Positions 42,011 through 55,106 of a stretch of 64,000 bases of DNA are shown piece after piece. The stretch's first letter is position 1; each line of letters starts with the position of its first letter. This DNA is from Dermacentor variabilis (taxonomy: Eukaryota > Arthropoda > Arachnida > Ixodida > Ixodidae), in the NCBI RefSeq assembly GCF_050947875.1, contig NC_134568.1, positions 260,396,115 to 260,460,114 of the forward strand. Direction: 5' to 3'. A program made the translations under genes and the position numbers. The notes beneath the pieces are model-generated. The model searched no databases. It was given only the letters and a program-made list of their open reading frames with translations, and was not told where the DNA came from.

Positions 42011-43750
42011 GCCTCTGTAGCTGGCTTACATGCTATAGCCTGAATGTAGATAAGTCAGTATGCGCGATGCAACGTACCTGTACTTGTCTTACAACATTTC
42101 AGAGATGACTGTGGTGTATATATGCGCTGTCGGAATTTATTTTATGTGCTTTAAACAAAAAAAAAATGATGCAGCAAGCTGCAGGAGCCGAGCCTTATAA
42201 GGCTTGTCTGCATGTTTTAAGATGTTTTAAGTTTTGTTTGCTTTTTACTGTTTGCCATGCGGCATATGGTGGAGGGTGACGACAAAAAGCTGCAGAAAAA
42301 AAGTGCTTGAAAAAAAAACTTGATCTCCTATAACTTCTTCGCTCGAAACGTCAGTGTCGTTGAGAGGGCAAGTATCATTAGGAGGGTACTATATAACGAC
42401 AGCGACGCGTCAGGCGTTGGTAACAAGGCCGCACCTATAACATTTCCTGGAGTCGCTTTGCCCCCCCCCCCTCCCCTTCCCCCGACTGTACCTCGTGTTT
42501 CGCTGCGCACGTCAAAGCGTCGACGAAACGCAGCGCGTGCGTCTGTCTCATTCCGGCTCGATGCGTGCAATTCAGGGAAGGCGCGCTGACTGTTGCGCGC
42601 CTACACGCGGCGGCAGCTTCCGTGCAGCTCCTTCGCAGCTCCCATCAAGTCTGTGCGCTTATTTCCCCAGGGAAAGCTCCCTATTATGACGATCTCTTCC
42701 CCAGATTTGTTTCCTTCGGGCCACGCGCTTCAGTCACGACGCGAGGAGCGCTCGACGGGGTCGTATCGCGGTCAAGCAGTGCGCACGGAGCCGAGCGCGC
42801 GACCGGAGCGGTCCCGCTTGGAAGAAGACAAACTCGTTGGACACGGTCGGGCCACGAAACGGTCGGCGCGCCGGACCACACTCCTATGCGGCCCGGACTT
42901 AATACAAATCACCTGTAAAGTAATGGCGACGCCAAATTATGTCCGTCGGAAACTAAAATAACCGCCGCGTCCGGGTCATTCGTGGCCTCTTTCGCCGTCG
43001 TGGCCCCGTATACACGCACGATACTTCGTATACAAAAAGCAAAGCAGTTAAAAAAAAAAAAGAAAGAACGAAAAAGAAAACTGCCGTGTAAGGAGCAGAA
43101 TAGTGTAACGTGTTTCGCTACACTGCGGCTCAACGAAAATTGAACAAAAAGAAAGTTTTATCGGGACGTATCTAAACAATATACCAGATGCAGGCAGGGC
43201 AAAAGTCACACTCGGAGCAAAACGAAGCTGCTTATGCGACCTGCACCGTATACTAGGGCTATTATGTGCGCTATCCGCAAGACGAGAAAAAATCCATTGC
43301 GCCGCCCAGACGCTCAAAAAAGAACGCACTGCGTTTCACCTGCCGTCCAATACCGCACGCCTTCCATGACGTCGCCTGTATACATCTATATTGCGTGACC
43401 GAAGAGGTTACGTAAGGAAAGGCTACAGGCAAAAGAAGCATATGTGGGCGTCAACGTTTTTGCAACATCTTCTAAACGTAAAATGTGTAGTACATGCCGT
43501 GCCCTTTTGTTTTTGCCTTCTCACGCCGCTATAACGTTATTTTGCGAAGTCACTACGTCACAAAGATGTGCGTGTCCTTCAACAGGTGTCGGTGACCACG
43601 TTTCGGATCTGAAACAAATGTTTCGCACCGGAAACAGTTTAAGACACGAAGAAGTCAATTGTATGCGTCTTCAGCTCCCTCATCTCAATTCTTGCATTCA
43701 TCATGTTTATTTAGCATTAGGGTTGGCGTCTTTATTAATACGACAGCTTG
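42011..43750. other. Unannotated, with CpG-rich block at 42480-42910
   Basis: AT-rich flanks surround a CpG-rich interval with plus-strand open frames but no recognised product. A donor-like CCTGTAAAGT at about 42912-42921 might mark the end of an unrecognised exon, but nothing confirms it. Confidence 0.35.
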
Positions 43751-43992
43751 ACCCGTCATGGTTGCTTAGTAGCTTTGGCGTTGCGCTGCTAAGCAAGTGG
43801 TCGCGGGATCGAATCCCGGTCGCGGCTGCAACAGTTCGATGGAGGCGAAATGCGAAAACGCCTGTGTACCGGGTATTCCACGGGTGCACGTTAAAGAACA
43901 TCGGGTGGACAAAATTATTCCGGAGTCTCCACTACGGCGTGCCTCATAACCAGATCGTGTTTCTGGCCCGTAAAAGCCCATAATTATATTTT
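43751..43992 (+). mobile_element. Full-length tick SINE
   Basis: Head TGGTTGCTTAGTAGCTTTGG with box B GGTCGCGGGATCGAATCCC. The body has GGAGGCGAAATGCGAAAACG and GCACGTTAAAGAACATCGGG, ending AAAGCCCATAATTATATTTT. No clean target-site duplication was seen. Confidence 0.9.
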
Positions 43993-44341
43993 TCTATTTA
44001 TTACAGCTTAATGTGTACTTCTCCATATCATACTTACAAAATCTAGTGTGATGCGCTCGCTCGATATCATCACACCGGCCTTGATAGCACTTTCTCTTAA
44101 ATGGCGTTTAGGTATCGAGCGGTCTGGTACCGTCCCTGTCCCCTAGATCAGTACGATCTGTTTCCAACCCACCAAGAGATAAAAAATAATGGCAAAATAG
44201 AAAAAAGCTTTCAGTCAGTGATGGCTTTTGAGTTAAACAAAATCCGCCGGTTTCCATCATCAGGCTGTGCAACCATGCTCTGGAACTCTTTGTGGCGTAA
44301 AGTTATAACTTATTCATAATACTATGACTAAGTAATCAATT

Positions 44342-44578
44342 ACCCGCCGTGGTTGCTCAGTGGCTATGGTGTTAGGCTGCTGAGCACGAGGTCGCGGAAT
44401 CGAATCCCGGCCGCGGCGGCCGCATTTCGATAGGGGCGAAATGCGAAAACACCCCTGTACTTAGATTTAGGCGCACGTTAAAGAACCCCAGGTGGTCGAA
44501 ATTTCCGGAGCCCTCCACTACGGCGTGCCTCATAATCAGAAAGTGGTTTTGGCACGTAAAACCCCACAATTTAAATTT
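44342..44578 (+). mobile_element. Full-length tick SINE with 13-bp target-site duplication
   Basis: Complete head (CCGCCGTGGTTGCTCAGTGG; GGTCGCGGAATCGAATCCC) and body to TTTAAATTT. The flanks taagtaatcaatt (44329-44341) and taagtcatcaatt (44579-44591) match at 12 of 13 positions. The small divergence makes this one of the younger copies. Confidence 0.93.
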
Positions 44579-44591
44579 TAAGTCATCAATT

Positions 44592-46035
44592 GTCTTTTCG
44601 ATCGCCGCATATGAAATTCGAGTCGAATGGCGAGATCTAGAGATGTCAAGCTTACGGGGCGCCCTCTAAGCCTTTGTGTAGCCGAAGGGAGCTTCGTCAC
44701 GACTGCGGTGACTGCGATTGAGCCAGATGAGCATTCGTGTATGAATCGCCGCTGGAACGAATAGGAACGCGCGGCGTCCGTTGAGCGTGAGCTCGGGCGC
44801 TGCGCAACGGGTCTCCGCGTGAGCGTTGCGCTATAGTGAAAGAGAAAGGCGGGGAGAGGGTGGCATGTAGCATTCTCCGACGGAGCAGCCGGTGTTCGGT
44901 CGTCGAGGGAGGCGCGTAAACACGGCGCGCGGCTGGTGGGATCAGCGCCGTTGTAGCGGCGGCCGTCGATACGCGGGCCACGGACGGCTGCGCCTCGTCG
45001 GTGCGCCCTTGTCACCCGTTCATCGCCGTGTCCGGCGACCCAGATCCGAGGCGCGCCGGTTATAGTGTCCCGCGGCGTGCGAAAGACGCGCCGAAGGGCA
45101 CGCGGCCCTCCCTCTTCGCCGCACGCGTCCCGAACTCGGCGACACCGGTTGTCGCTCTTCGGTGTACGGCGGAAGCTGTTGTGTACGGCAATGTAGTGGT
45201 CCTACGTCTATATAATGAGCGTGAACAATTATTATATAATTGATCATGTATATAGTGGTTCCGAACATGCAGTGAGGACAACGAGTGACACTCATCGTCA
45301 CGTAACGTAGGATTCCAGACTCATTCTCTTACCACTCAGGGTTCCTCGATGGGGGCCGAAATCTTGGCCCACGAACGACCTTTGCACTTGGCCCCTCCGA
45401 AATGCGGCCGCGGTAAACGAGCCCGCGACCTCACACATCGTATATTGATCAAGCGACAATGACAACACATGCATGTGTAAGGTCGGATGTGAGCGTCGCA
45501 GACAGGGGAATATCTCAACCCAGTAACGTTAGTTATGGTAATAAAATAACATTGAAGATATAACCCCACTGTACTTGCGCTGTATAGTACGAAGCATATT
45601 GTAAGGCATGCAGACGTTCCATATGCGCGAAGGAATCGCTCTTGCCGAAACGCTAAGTGCAAAAGTATGCGAAATTTCGACTAAGTGTATAACGTACCCA
45701 TTTCTTTCGCTAGATTCTATTCCTTTATCGTCCACCGCTCATGACCCACCGATAATGATTATATGTAAACCGTTGGACAAATAAAGTTTATTCCTATCCT
45801 ATCCTAACAGGTTGTAAGGTTTGCTACGTGTCATGGGGCCCCGACAGCCCGAAAAAGGGAGCAAAGGGCGATGGGGCTCCCTCAGGAAATGCCCTCCGCG
45901 CCCTTACGGGAGATTTTAAGAGGCTATAACATTTAATGTGTCCCACGCGGACAGGAAGAAACTGACCAAAACTGCGCTCCTATATAGTCAGGGAAGGTTA
46001 AACGCGCTCTTAATTGAACCCTTGGGGCAACGCCG
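44592..46035. other. CpG-rich block, SINE scrap and LINE 3' end
   Basis: The interval 44650-45190 is CpG-rich with open frames on both strands but no recognised product. A weak SINE-like segment (GCCCCTCCGAAATGCGGCCG then GCCCGCGACCTCA) lies at about 45380-45435 on the minus strand. At 45775-45812, AATAAAGTTTATTCCTATCC with CCTAT repeats resembles the tail of a 5'-truncated LINE. Confidence 0.4.
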
Positions 46036-49000
46036 TCATGCCATCATCGTCATCAGCCTGGTTACGCCCACTGCAGCGCAAAGGCCTCTCCCATACTTCT
46101 CCAACTACCCCGGTCATGTACTAATTGTGGCCATGTCGTCCCTGCAAACTTCTTAATCTCATCCGCCCACCTAACTTTCTGCCGCCCCCTGCTACGCTTC
46201 CCTTCCCTTGGAATCCAGTCCGTAACCTTTAATGACCATCGGTTATCTTCCCTCCTCATTACATGTCCTGCCCATGCCCATTTCTTTTTCTTGATTTCAA
46301 CTAAGATGTCATTTACTCGCGTTTGTTCCTTCACCCAACCTGCTTTTTTCTTATCCTTTAACGTTACACCCATCATTCTTCTTTCCATAGCTCGTTGCGT
46401 CGTCCTCAATTTAAGTAGAACCCTTTTCGTAAGCCTCCAGGTTTCTGCCCCGTAGGTGAGTACTGGTAAGACACAGCTATTATTCACTTTTCTCTTGAGG
46501 GATAATGGCAACCTGCTGTTCATGATCTGAGAATGCCTGCCAAACGCACCCCAGCCCATTCTTATCCTTCTGATTATTTCAGTCCCATGATCCGGATCCG
46601 CGGTAACTACCTGCCTTAAGTAGGCGTATTCCCATACCACTTCCAGTGCCTCGCTACCTATCGTAAACTGCTGTTCTCTTCCGAGACTGTTAAACATTAC
46701 TTTAGTTTTCTGCAGATTAATTTTTAGACCCACTCTTCTGCTTTGCTTCTCCAGGTCAGTGATCATGCATTGCAATTGTTCCCCTGAGTTACTAAGCAGG
46801 GCAATATCATCAGTGGATCGCAAGTTACTAAGGTGTTCTCCATTAACTCTTATCCCCAATTCCTCACATTCCAGGTCTCTGAATACCTCCTGTAAACACG
46901 CTATGAATAGCATTGGAGAGATCGTATCTCCCTGCCTGACGACTTTCTTTATTGGGATTTTATTGCTTTCGTTATGGAGGACTACGGTGGCTGTGGAGCC
47001 GCTATAGATATCGTTCAGTATTTTTACATACGGTTCGTCTATACCTTGATTCCGCAATGCCTCCATGACTGCTGAGGTTTCGACTGCATCAAACAAACGC
47101 TTTCTCGTAATCAATGAAAGCTATATATAAGGGTTGGTTATATTCCGCACATTTCTCTATCACCTGATTGATAGTGTGAATGTGGTATATTGTTGAGTAG
47201 CCTTTACGGAATCCTGCCTGGTCCTTTGGTTGACAGAAGTCTAAGGTGTTCCTGTTTCTATTTGCAATTACCTTAGTAAATGCTTTGTAGGCAACGGACA
47301 GTAAGCTGAATGGTCTATAATTTTTCAAGTCTTTGGCGTCCCCTTAAATTTCTCATGGGTTAGGATTATGTTAGCGTTCTTCCAAGATTCCGGTACGCTC
47401 GAAGTCATGAGGCATTACATATAGAGGGTGGCCAGTTTTTCTAGAACGATCTGCCCACCATCCTTCAACAAATCTGCTGTTACCTGATCCTCCCCAGCTG
47501 CCTTCCCCCTTTGCATATCTTCCAAGGCTTTCTTTACTTCTTCCGGCGTTACGTGTGGGATTTCTAATTCCTCTAGACTATTTCTCTTCCATTATCGTCG
47601 TGGGTGCCACTGGTACTGTATAAATCTCTATAGAATTCCTCAGCCACTTGAACTATCTCATCCATATTAGTAATGATATTGCCGGCTTTGTCTCTTAACG
47701 CATACATCTGATCCCTGCCAATTCCTAGTTTCTTCTTCACTGCTTTTAGGCTTCCTCCGTTCCTGAGAGCATGTTCAATTCTATCCATATTATACTTCCT
47801 TATGTCAGCTGTCTTACGCTTGTTGATTAACTTGGAAAGTTCTGCCAATTCTATTCTAGCTGTAGGGTTAGAGGCTTTCATACATTGGCGTATCTTGATC
47901 AGATCTTTCGTCTCCTGCGATAGCTTAGTGGTATCCTGTCTAGCGGAGTTACCACCGACTTCTTTTGCACAATTCTTAATGATGCCCATAAGATTGTCGT
48001 TCACTGCTTCAACACTAAGGTCCTCTTCCTGAGTTAAAGCCGAATACCTTTTCTGTAGCTTGATCCGGAATTCCTCTATTTTCCCTCTTACCGCTAACTC
48101 ATTGATCGATCGGCTTCCTATGTACCGGTTTCTTCCGTTCCCTCCTCAGGTCTAGGCTAATTCGAGTTCTTATCATCCTATGGTCACTGCAGCGTACCTT
48201 GCCGAGCACGTCCACATCTTGTATGATGCCAGGTTTAGCGCAGAGTATAAGGTCTATTTCATTTCTAGTCTCGCCATTCGGGCTCCTCCACTCCACTTTC
48301 GGCTATCCCGCTTGCGGAAGAAGGTATTCATTATCCGCATATTATTCTGTTCTGCAAGTCTACTAATAGATCTCCCCTGCTATTCCTAGAGCCTATGCCA
48401 TATTCCCCCACTGACTTGTCTCCAGCCTGCTTCTTGCCTACCTTAGCATTGAAGTCGCCCATCAGTATAGTGTATTTTGTTTTGACTTTACCCATCGCCA
48501 ATACCACGTCTTCATAGAAGCTTTCGAGTTCCTGGTCATCATGACTGGATGTAGGGGCGTAGACCTGTACGACCTTCAATTTGTATCTCTTATTAAGTTT
48601 CACAACAAGACCTGCTACCCTCTCGTTAACGCTATAGAATTCCTGTATGTTACCAGCTATATTCTTATTAATCAGGAATCCGACTCCTCGTTCTCGTCTC
48701 TCCGCTAAGCCCCGGTAGCACAGGACGTGCCCGCTTTTAGCACTGTATATGCTTTTTTTGTCCTCCTAACTTTAACTGAGCCCTATGATAGCCCATTTAC
48801 TGCCCTCTAATTCCTCCAATAACACTGCTAGGCTCGCCTCACTAGATAACGTTCTAGCGTTAAACGTTGCCAGGTTCAGATTCCAATGGCGGCCTGTCCG
48901 GATCCAGGGATTCTGAGCACCCTCTGTAGCGCCACAGGTCTGACCGCCGCCGTGGTCAGTTGCTTCGCAGATGCTGGGGACTGAGGGCCGGGGTTTGATT

Positions 49001-49140
49001 GTTGTATTCATATAGGAGGTTGTGGCCAAGTACTGCACCAGGGTGGCCAATCCTGCTCTGGTGAGGGAGTGCGTTACCGGTTCTGGTCACCGGGATTAGG
49101 CCGCACTCCAGGATGTCAAGCCTGGTCTATAGTAACCTTT
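46036..49140 (-). pseudogene. RTE-type non-LTR retrotransposon, endonuclease and reverse transcriptase, decayed
   Basis: Read along the minus strand. Apurinic-type endonuclease pieces are NLNLATFNARTLSSEASLAV (about 48880), ILMGDFNAKVG (about 48450) and VRCSDHRMIRTRI (about 48190). A linker follows at 48004-47573. RT pieces are MKNYRPFSLLSVAYKAFTKV and KDQAGFRKGYST (47328-47200), IAFIDYEKAF, then a long open frame 47114-46062 with RQGDTISPMLFIA and STDDIALLS. The usual (Y/F)ADD is altered to STDD. The C-terminus TYGAETWRLTKR and WAGHVMRREDNRW is typical of RTE elements. A GATGATGACGATGATGG tail lies at the 3' end (about 46056-46038). Frameshifts separate the pieces, so it is inactive. The 5' boundary is approximate. 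Confidence 0.85.
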
Positions 49141-50109
49141 CCCAAACGCGTTTGCCACCTAGGGCGATGGTTTGACGGACAGACCAGAAGACGCGATCGG
49201 AAGCGCGCCACGGTGACGTCGCGGTAAACGGCTCCTGTCTAACGAGGCCGACGGTTTGCAGCTTCGTGTAAACTTACCTCGCTGTAAATACGATTGTTGT
49301 AAATATAATTTAATTGACCCAAAATGAAGCCCTAGTCCTCAGTTCTTGGGCCACATGCGGCAGGTTATCTTTTCGTCTAGCTTCACTTCCCTTTAACCTT
49401 ACTATTTCTACGTGTCATTTAAATAAACATAAACTTCCCTATGCTTTCCTTGACTCCATTGTTTTGTTTTCATGTGGTTATAACAAACAAAACTTTGACG
49501 CCCCTGTATCCTCTCTACACTCGTCGCTCGTTCTACAGTGAACCACACTTAGCCCGATTCCCCTTACCGATTCCCTGTATAATAGAGAGAGAAAAGTCAT
49601 AAGAGAAAGGCGGGGAGGTTAGCCAGCCTGAGCCTGGTAGGCTAGCCTGCACTGGGGAAAGGGGATTGAAAGACGAAAAGGAAGAAAAGAGTTCACAGTT
49701 TGCACTGTTACACACACAAGCGTTCATCGCTGAGTCACTCACAGGTGGTTATACAGGCTGGTGTATTACGTATTGTATTATGCCTACTGTATTATGCATA
49801 TTGTACTATGCCTAAGGCAACTTTCCGGATTAAAAAAAAAAGCCTCGGGCAAACGTTTAAATATATTGTTCTCTCTCTGTTCCTCATTTCTTTTTGCAAA
49901 TTCTGTCTGCCCGTAAAATGAGGAAAGCACATAAATTGCCTGTGAAAGGCAGAGATTGATAATGTTTGTATTAATCGGAGCCCCCGCAATAGGCAGCTTT
50001 CCGCATAGATCCGAATTTAATTGCGCCATTTTACCGGCGAGAGCATTTCAGAGTTTATCGGCTGTATACCTGAAAATTCAGCGACGCTCTTACGGCTATA
50101 GAAGAACGG
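49141..50109. other. Noncoding, with one interspersed-repeat fragment (49575-49670, minus)
   Basis: On the minus strand at 49670-49575, CCCCAGTGCAGGCTAGCCTA, GGCTGGCTAACCTCCCCGCC and a CT-rich tail repeat the pattern seen at 33590-33665. The rest shows nothing recognisable. Confidence 0.45.
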
Positions 50110-50861
50110 TGCGACAAATGGAAAATGAAAATAAATGAGAGTAAAACTGTTGTATTGCGCATAACGAATAAATCACATTTTCGATTTTAATTACACAGTG
50201 AATTCTTCGGTGCTTTTCACGGCTGACGTGCAGAAATACTTAGGCATACATATATCCGCGAATTTAAGCTGGTCAAACCATGTTATAAACATATGCGAAA
50301 CTGCGGAAAAGAAGCTTTGGTTCTTGCGACGGAAATTGCAGTTAGCCTAACAGTCAGTAACACTAACAGCTTACTTAACGTACGTTCGGCCCACGCTAGA
50401 ATATGCGAGCATAATCTGGGACCTTTATCAGTCAGGGTTAATTGAGAGACTGGAAAGAGTTCAACGGTCGAGCAGCAAGGTTTATTCTATCACGTTACTC
50501 TCGCACAGATTCTGTCTCCGAAGTGCTCGGTTTGCTGGACTTGCCCACGCTCGCTGAACGCAGGCGCATAGCTAGGTTAAAGTTCTTTTTTCTTCTCACT
50601 AAAAACACATTCAACATCAATAGTGAACAGTATTTGATAGCACGACAAGGTAGAACGCTACGGAAAAGCAAATATAATACTTTTCAAATACCTCAGATGC
50701 ACATTAACGCTTACGCATTTTCCATCTTCCCAGAAACCATCGAAGAATGGAATGAATTACCGGTGTTAACGCGACAAAGCACCAGTGCAGAACAATTTGA
50801 GAAAAACTTTAAGCTACATTGAAAGATGCACGCATGTATACGTGCTGACCGTTTTTTTTTT

Positions 50862-50921
<60 letters not shown>

Positions 50922-51190
50922 CTCGTTTGTTAACACTGCATTTATAGTCTTGTATTATTGATCGGAGTATGTGCAGGATATTTTACTTATGTATCTTTTT
51001 TGTTCGCTTATTCATGTACTGCATTATTCATGTAGTGTATACTAATTGCCAAAATGATGTTATTGACCTGTTTTTTTTTGTGCTCGATGTAATATTGGAA
51101 TATTCATGTATTGTACTAATTGTTGAAGTGCTGCTTTTGACCCACCCTGTAATGGCCGTCTGGCCAACAGTATGAGTATCTAAAAAAAAT
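50110..51190 (+). pseudogene. 5'-truncated CR1/Jockey-like LINE, reverse transcriptase C-terminus
   Basis: The plus-strand translation begins within the RT (WKMKINESKT about 50118), then QKYLGIHISANLSWSNHV (about 50230), TYVRPTLEYASIIWD (about 50377) and an open frame 50442-50822 (RAARFILSRYSRTDSVSEVL; TIEEWNELPVLTR). A stop or frame change occurs near 50345 and 50440. The same signatures appear in the element at 5.9-7.8 kb, but at low identity, so it is a related rather than identical family. A 3' UTR with TG/AG repeats continues to about 51190. Confidence 0.82.
50867..50920. repeat. Compound (GT)n(GA)n microsatellite
   Basis: About 15 GT units followed by about 12 GA units, in the 3' UTR of the LINE fragment. 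Confidence 0.97.
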
Positions 51191-52480
<1,290 letters not shown>

Positions 52481-52683
52481 CCCCCGCCAAGCATCGAGAA
52501 GAAACCAAATTCCCACAAATTTGTCAATTTCCCGCAAGGATAGGCCAAGCACCTTTTGACATCGTGGAACTTCCACCTCACCCAGTCAAATTAAATACAG
52601 AAATAAGTGGGTGCACAACTATGCTTTTGTCGATATGAAAATAAGATGATTTCAGCTAGTCTCATACGATACGTTAACAAAGG

Positions 52684-54706
52684 GTGTTTAGAAAAAGTTT
52701 ATTTCGACAAGAGACGATACGAACACTGAGTCACAATGACGGCACAATTCCACCGGGACGATAACATGTAAGAAACGAAACACAGCACGTTTTCAACGTA
52801 AACAATGTCCGAGTCCTCACGCACCAACATATAAACGCGTATACCCACGGAAAGGCACAGTTACACATAAACTAAATGCCACATGTACAAAATGATTTTC
52901 AATATACACAATGGTTATGTACAATGATGATGTGATAGAACAATTTACACAATTTTGAAGTGATGTGCACGAGATGTGTATATACAAAAATGATCATGTA
53001 CACGAGAGGACACACACACAGAAATCACGGGCACCTGCATTCTATGTGCATTAAATGAATACTTGTGATGGTCTGGCTACAAGAACCAGGCTGGACGAAA
53101 ATTCAGCCATACGCGTCCATCAGCCACCGACAGGAAACGACATGACCACTGTCGAAGGAACTCTTCTTCTCCAAGGAAGAACAACTCCTCCGACAGAAAC
53201 GACAGTAGCTCAGAGTAGAGCCTCCCCATAAGTGGAAACCGAGCGCGGTGACGACGTCCCATGGCAACTGCCTCGCACCGGTTACGCCATAGACAGAAGG
53301 CCCCCGCAGCAATTAAAGTCGCGCGAAACGGCCATGTGAGCAGCGACCAGATGTAATAAAGCGGTTAGCTCCAAGGCCACGAAATCCAGTATGCACGGCC
53401 CTCCAAAACATCCTGGCAACGACGCATTGCAGCAGTACATGTTTATTGGATTCTTGAAGGGGGCAATTGGGACACTGCGAAGATGGGACAACGCCCCACC
53501 GCTCAAGCCTGTCCCGAGTTGGAAGCACTTGCCACTCTAGACGCCACATGAAGTCGCGTAGGTGGCCAGGCAAAAATGACGCCGTTATCGCATCCCACGA
53601 CACTTTATTGGAACGTGCGAGGCGCGCTGGGGGAACTAGAGGAAGCAGTAAGGCTGACATAGTATCTACTACACGGTTTTGTAGAACGTCTACATCAGGA
53701 CATACCTGTTGTATGTGGCGATAAAATGCCACGGCCGTACAGTAAAATGTAGGTGCGTTCAACACTTGTGGTCCGTGATTTAAGTGTACGCCCGGTAGCA
53801 TGTAGCGAATTTTCGTGCCAAGGAAATAGCAAGCGACTTCACGCGCTGGACACTGATCATGCTGTAACAGACGTAGCAGAAATCGCAGAGCAAGCAGCCG
53901 GCAGCGGACAGACACGGATGGGAAGGCGAACCCACCGCGAGAGCGTGGTTGCCCAAGCGCCGCGCGACAGACCAGTTCTGTACGGCCCGACCAGAAGAAG
54001 GCACCAAGAAGGGACTGCAAGGACCTAGTAACCCGTAATGGTGGCTGTACGACGTGACAAACGTACCACACTCGGCCGCAAAATACAGACTGCGCTAAGT
54101 ACCTTCTTTCTGATAGGGGTAAATCATACCCTTGAACATCTTCAATATTTCGCCTTACATCTTCAAGAATTGAGAGCCACACAGAGTCTGATATGCCATT
54201 AGAGGTGTAGTCAAGGCCTAAAATGCGAAGAGAATTGCTCTTTTGAAGACGGAAAAGGGGACTTAGGCGTGTCTGTGGTGAACCAATGAACAAATAACGA
54301 CATTTTGAAAAATTTAGCGCAGCACCTGAAGTATTTCCGTACTCAGTGAATATTCGAAGGCTACGGGTTAAGCTATCTTCATTCCTGAGATATAATGTGA
54401 TGTCATCGGCGAAGGCTGTCACCTTCACAACACCACTACCAGGCAGTGGGAGACCGCATACGTAAGGGTCTCTCACTATTGAGCGCAGAAATGGTTCAAG
54501 GTTGAGCACAAAGAGCACTGGGGATAGAGGGCACCCTTGACGAACGCCACGAGTAACGGGAAACGGTGCACTTTCTCGACCATCAAGGAACAATGTACTT
54601 CGGATATTTGAATAGATATTCCTAATAAGTTCAACAAAATTTGACGAGAAGCCGAACGAGGTCAGTTCATGAAAAATGTAGTTATGTTGACGGCGATCGA
54701 ATGCCT
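52684..54706 (-). mobile_element. L1/Tx1-like LINE copy 2, 5'-truncated
   Basis: Nearly identical to the 3' 2 kb of the full-length copy that follows (offset about 2029 bp). It begins inside the RT domain at 54706 (AGGCATTCGATCG) and ends at 52684 with the shared 3' terminus (complement GTGTTTAGAAAAAGTTTATT), with AATAAA at 52703-52698 on the minus strand. Its 5' end joins the 3' end of copy 1 without any intervening base. Confidence 0.92.
53077..54705 (-). pseudogene. ORF2 fragment of LINE copy 2 with one-base deletion
   Basis: This encodes the RT from the QEKAFDR region onward: RGVRQGCPLSPVLFVLNLEP, AFADDITLYL, and the C-terminal CxxC..HxxxxC motif (SQCPNCPLQESNKHVLLQC). The frame ends early at 53313 because copy 2 has AATTAAAGTCGC where copy 1 has AATTAAAAGTCGC (about 53311-53318); the original C-terminus then continues in another frame to 53077. 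Without the 5' end and with this frameshift it cannot make a complete protein. Confidence 0.9.
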
Positions 54707-55106
54707 GTGTTTAGAAAAAGTTTATTTCGACAAGAGACGATACGAACACTGAGTCATAATCACGGCACGATTCCACCCGGACGATAACATGTAAGAAACG
54801 AAACAAAGCGCGTTGTCAACGTAAGTAGTGTCAGAGTCCTCACGCACCAACATATAAACACGTATACCCACGGAAAGGCACAGTTACACATAAACTAAAT
54901 GCCACATGTACAAAATGATTTTCAATATATACAGCGTACACAATGGTTATATACAATGATGATGTGATAGAACACTTTACACAATTTTGAAGTGATGTGC
55001 ACGAGATGTGTATATACAAAAATGATCATGTATACGACGGGACACACACACAAATCACGGGCACCTGCATTCTATGTGCATTAAATGAATAATTCTGATG
55101 CTCTGG

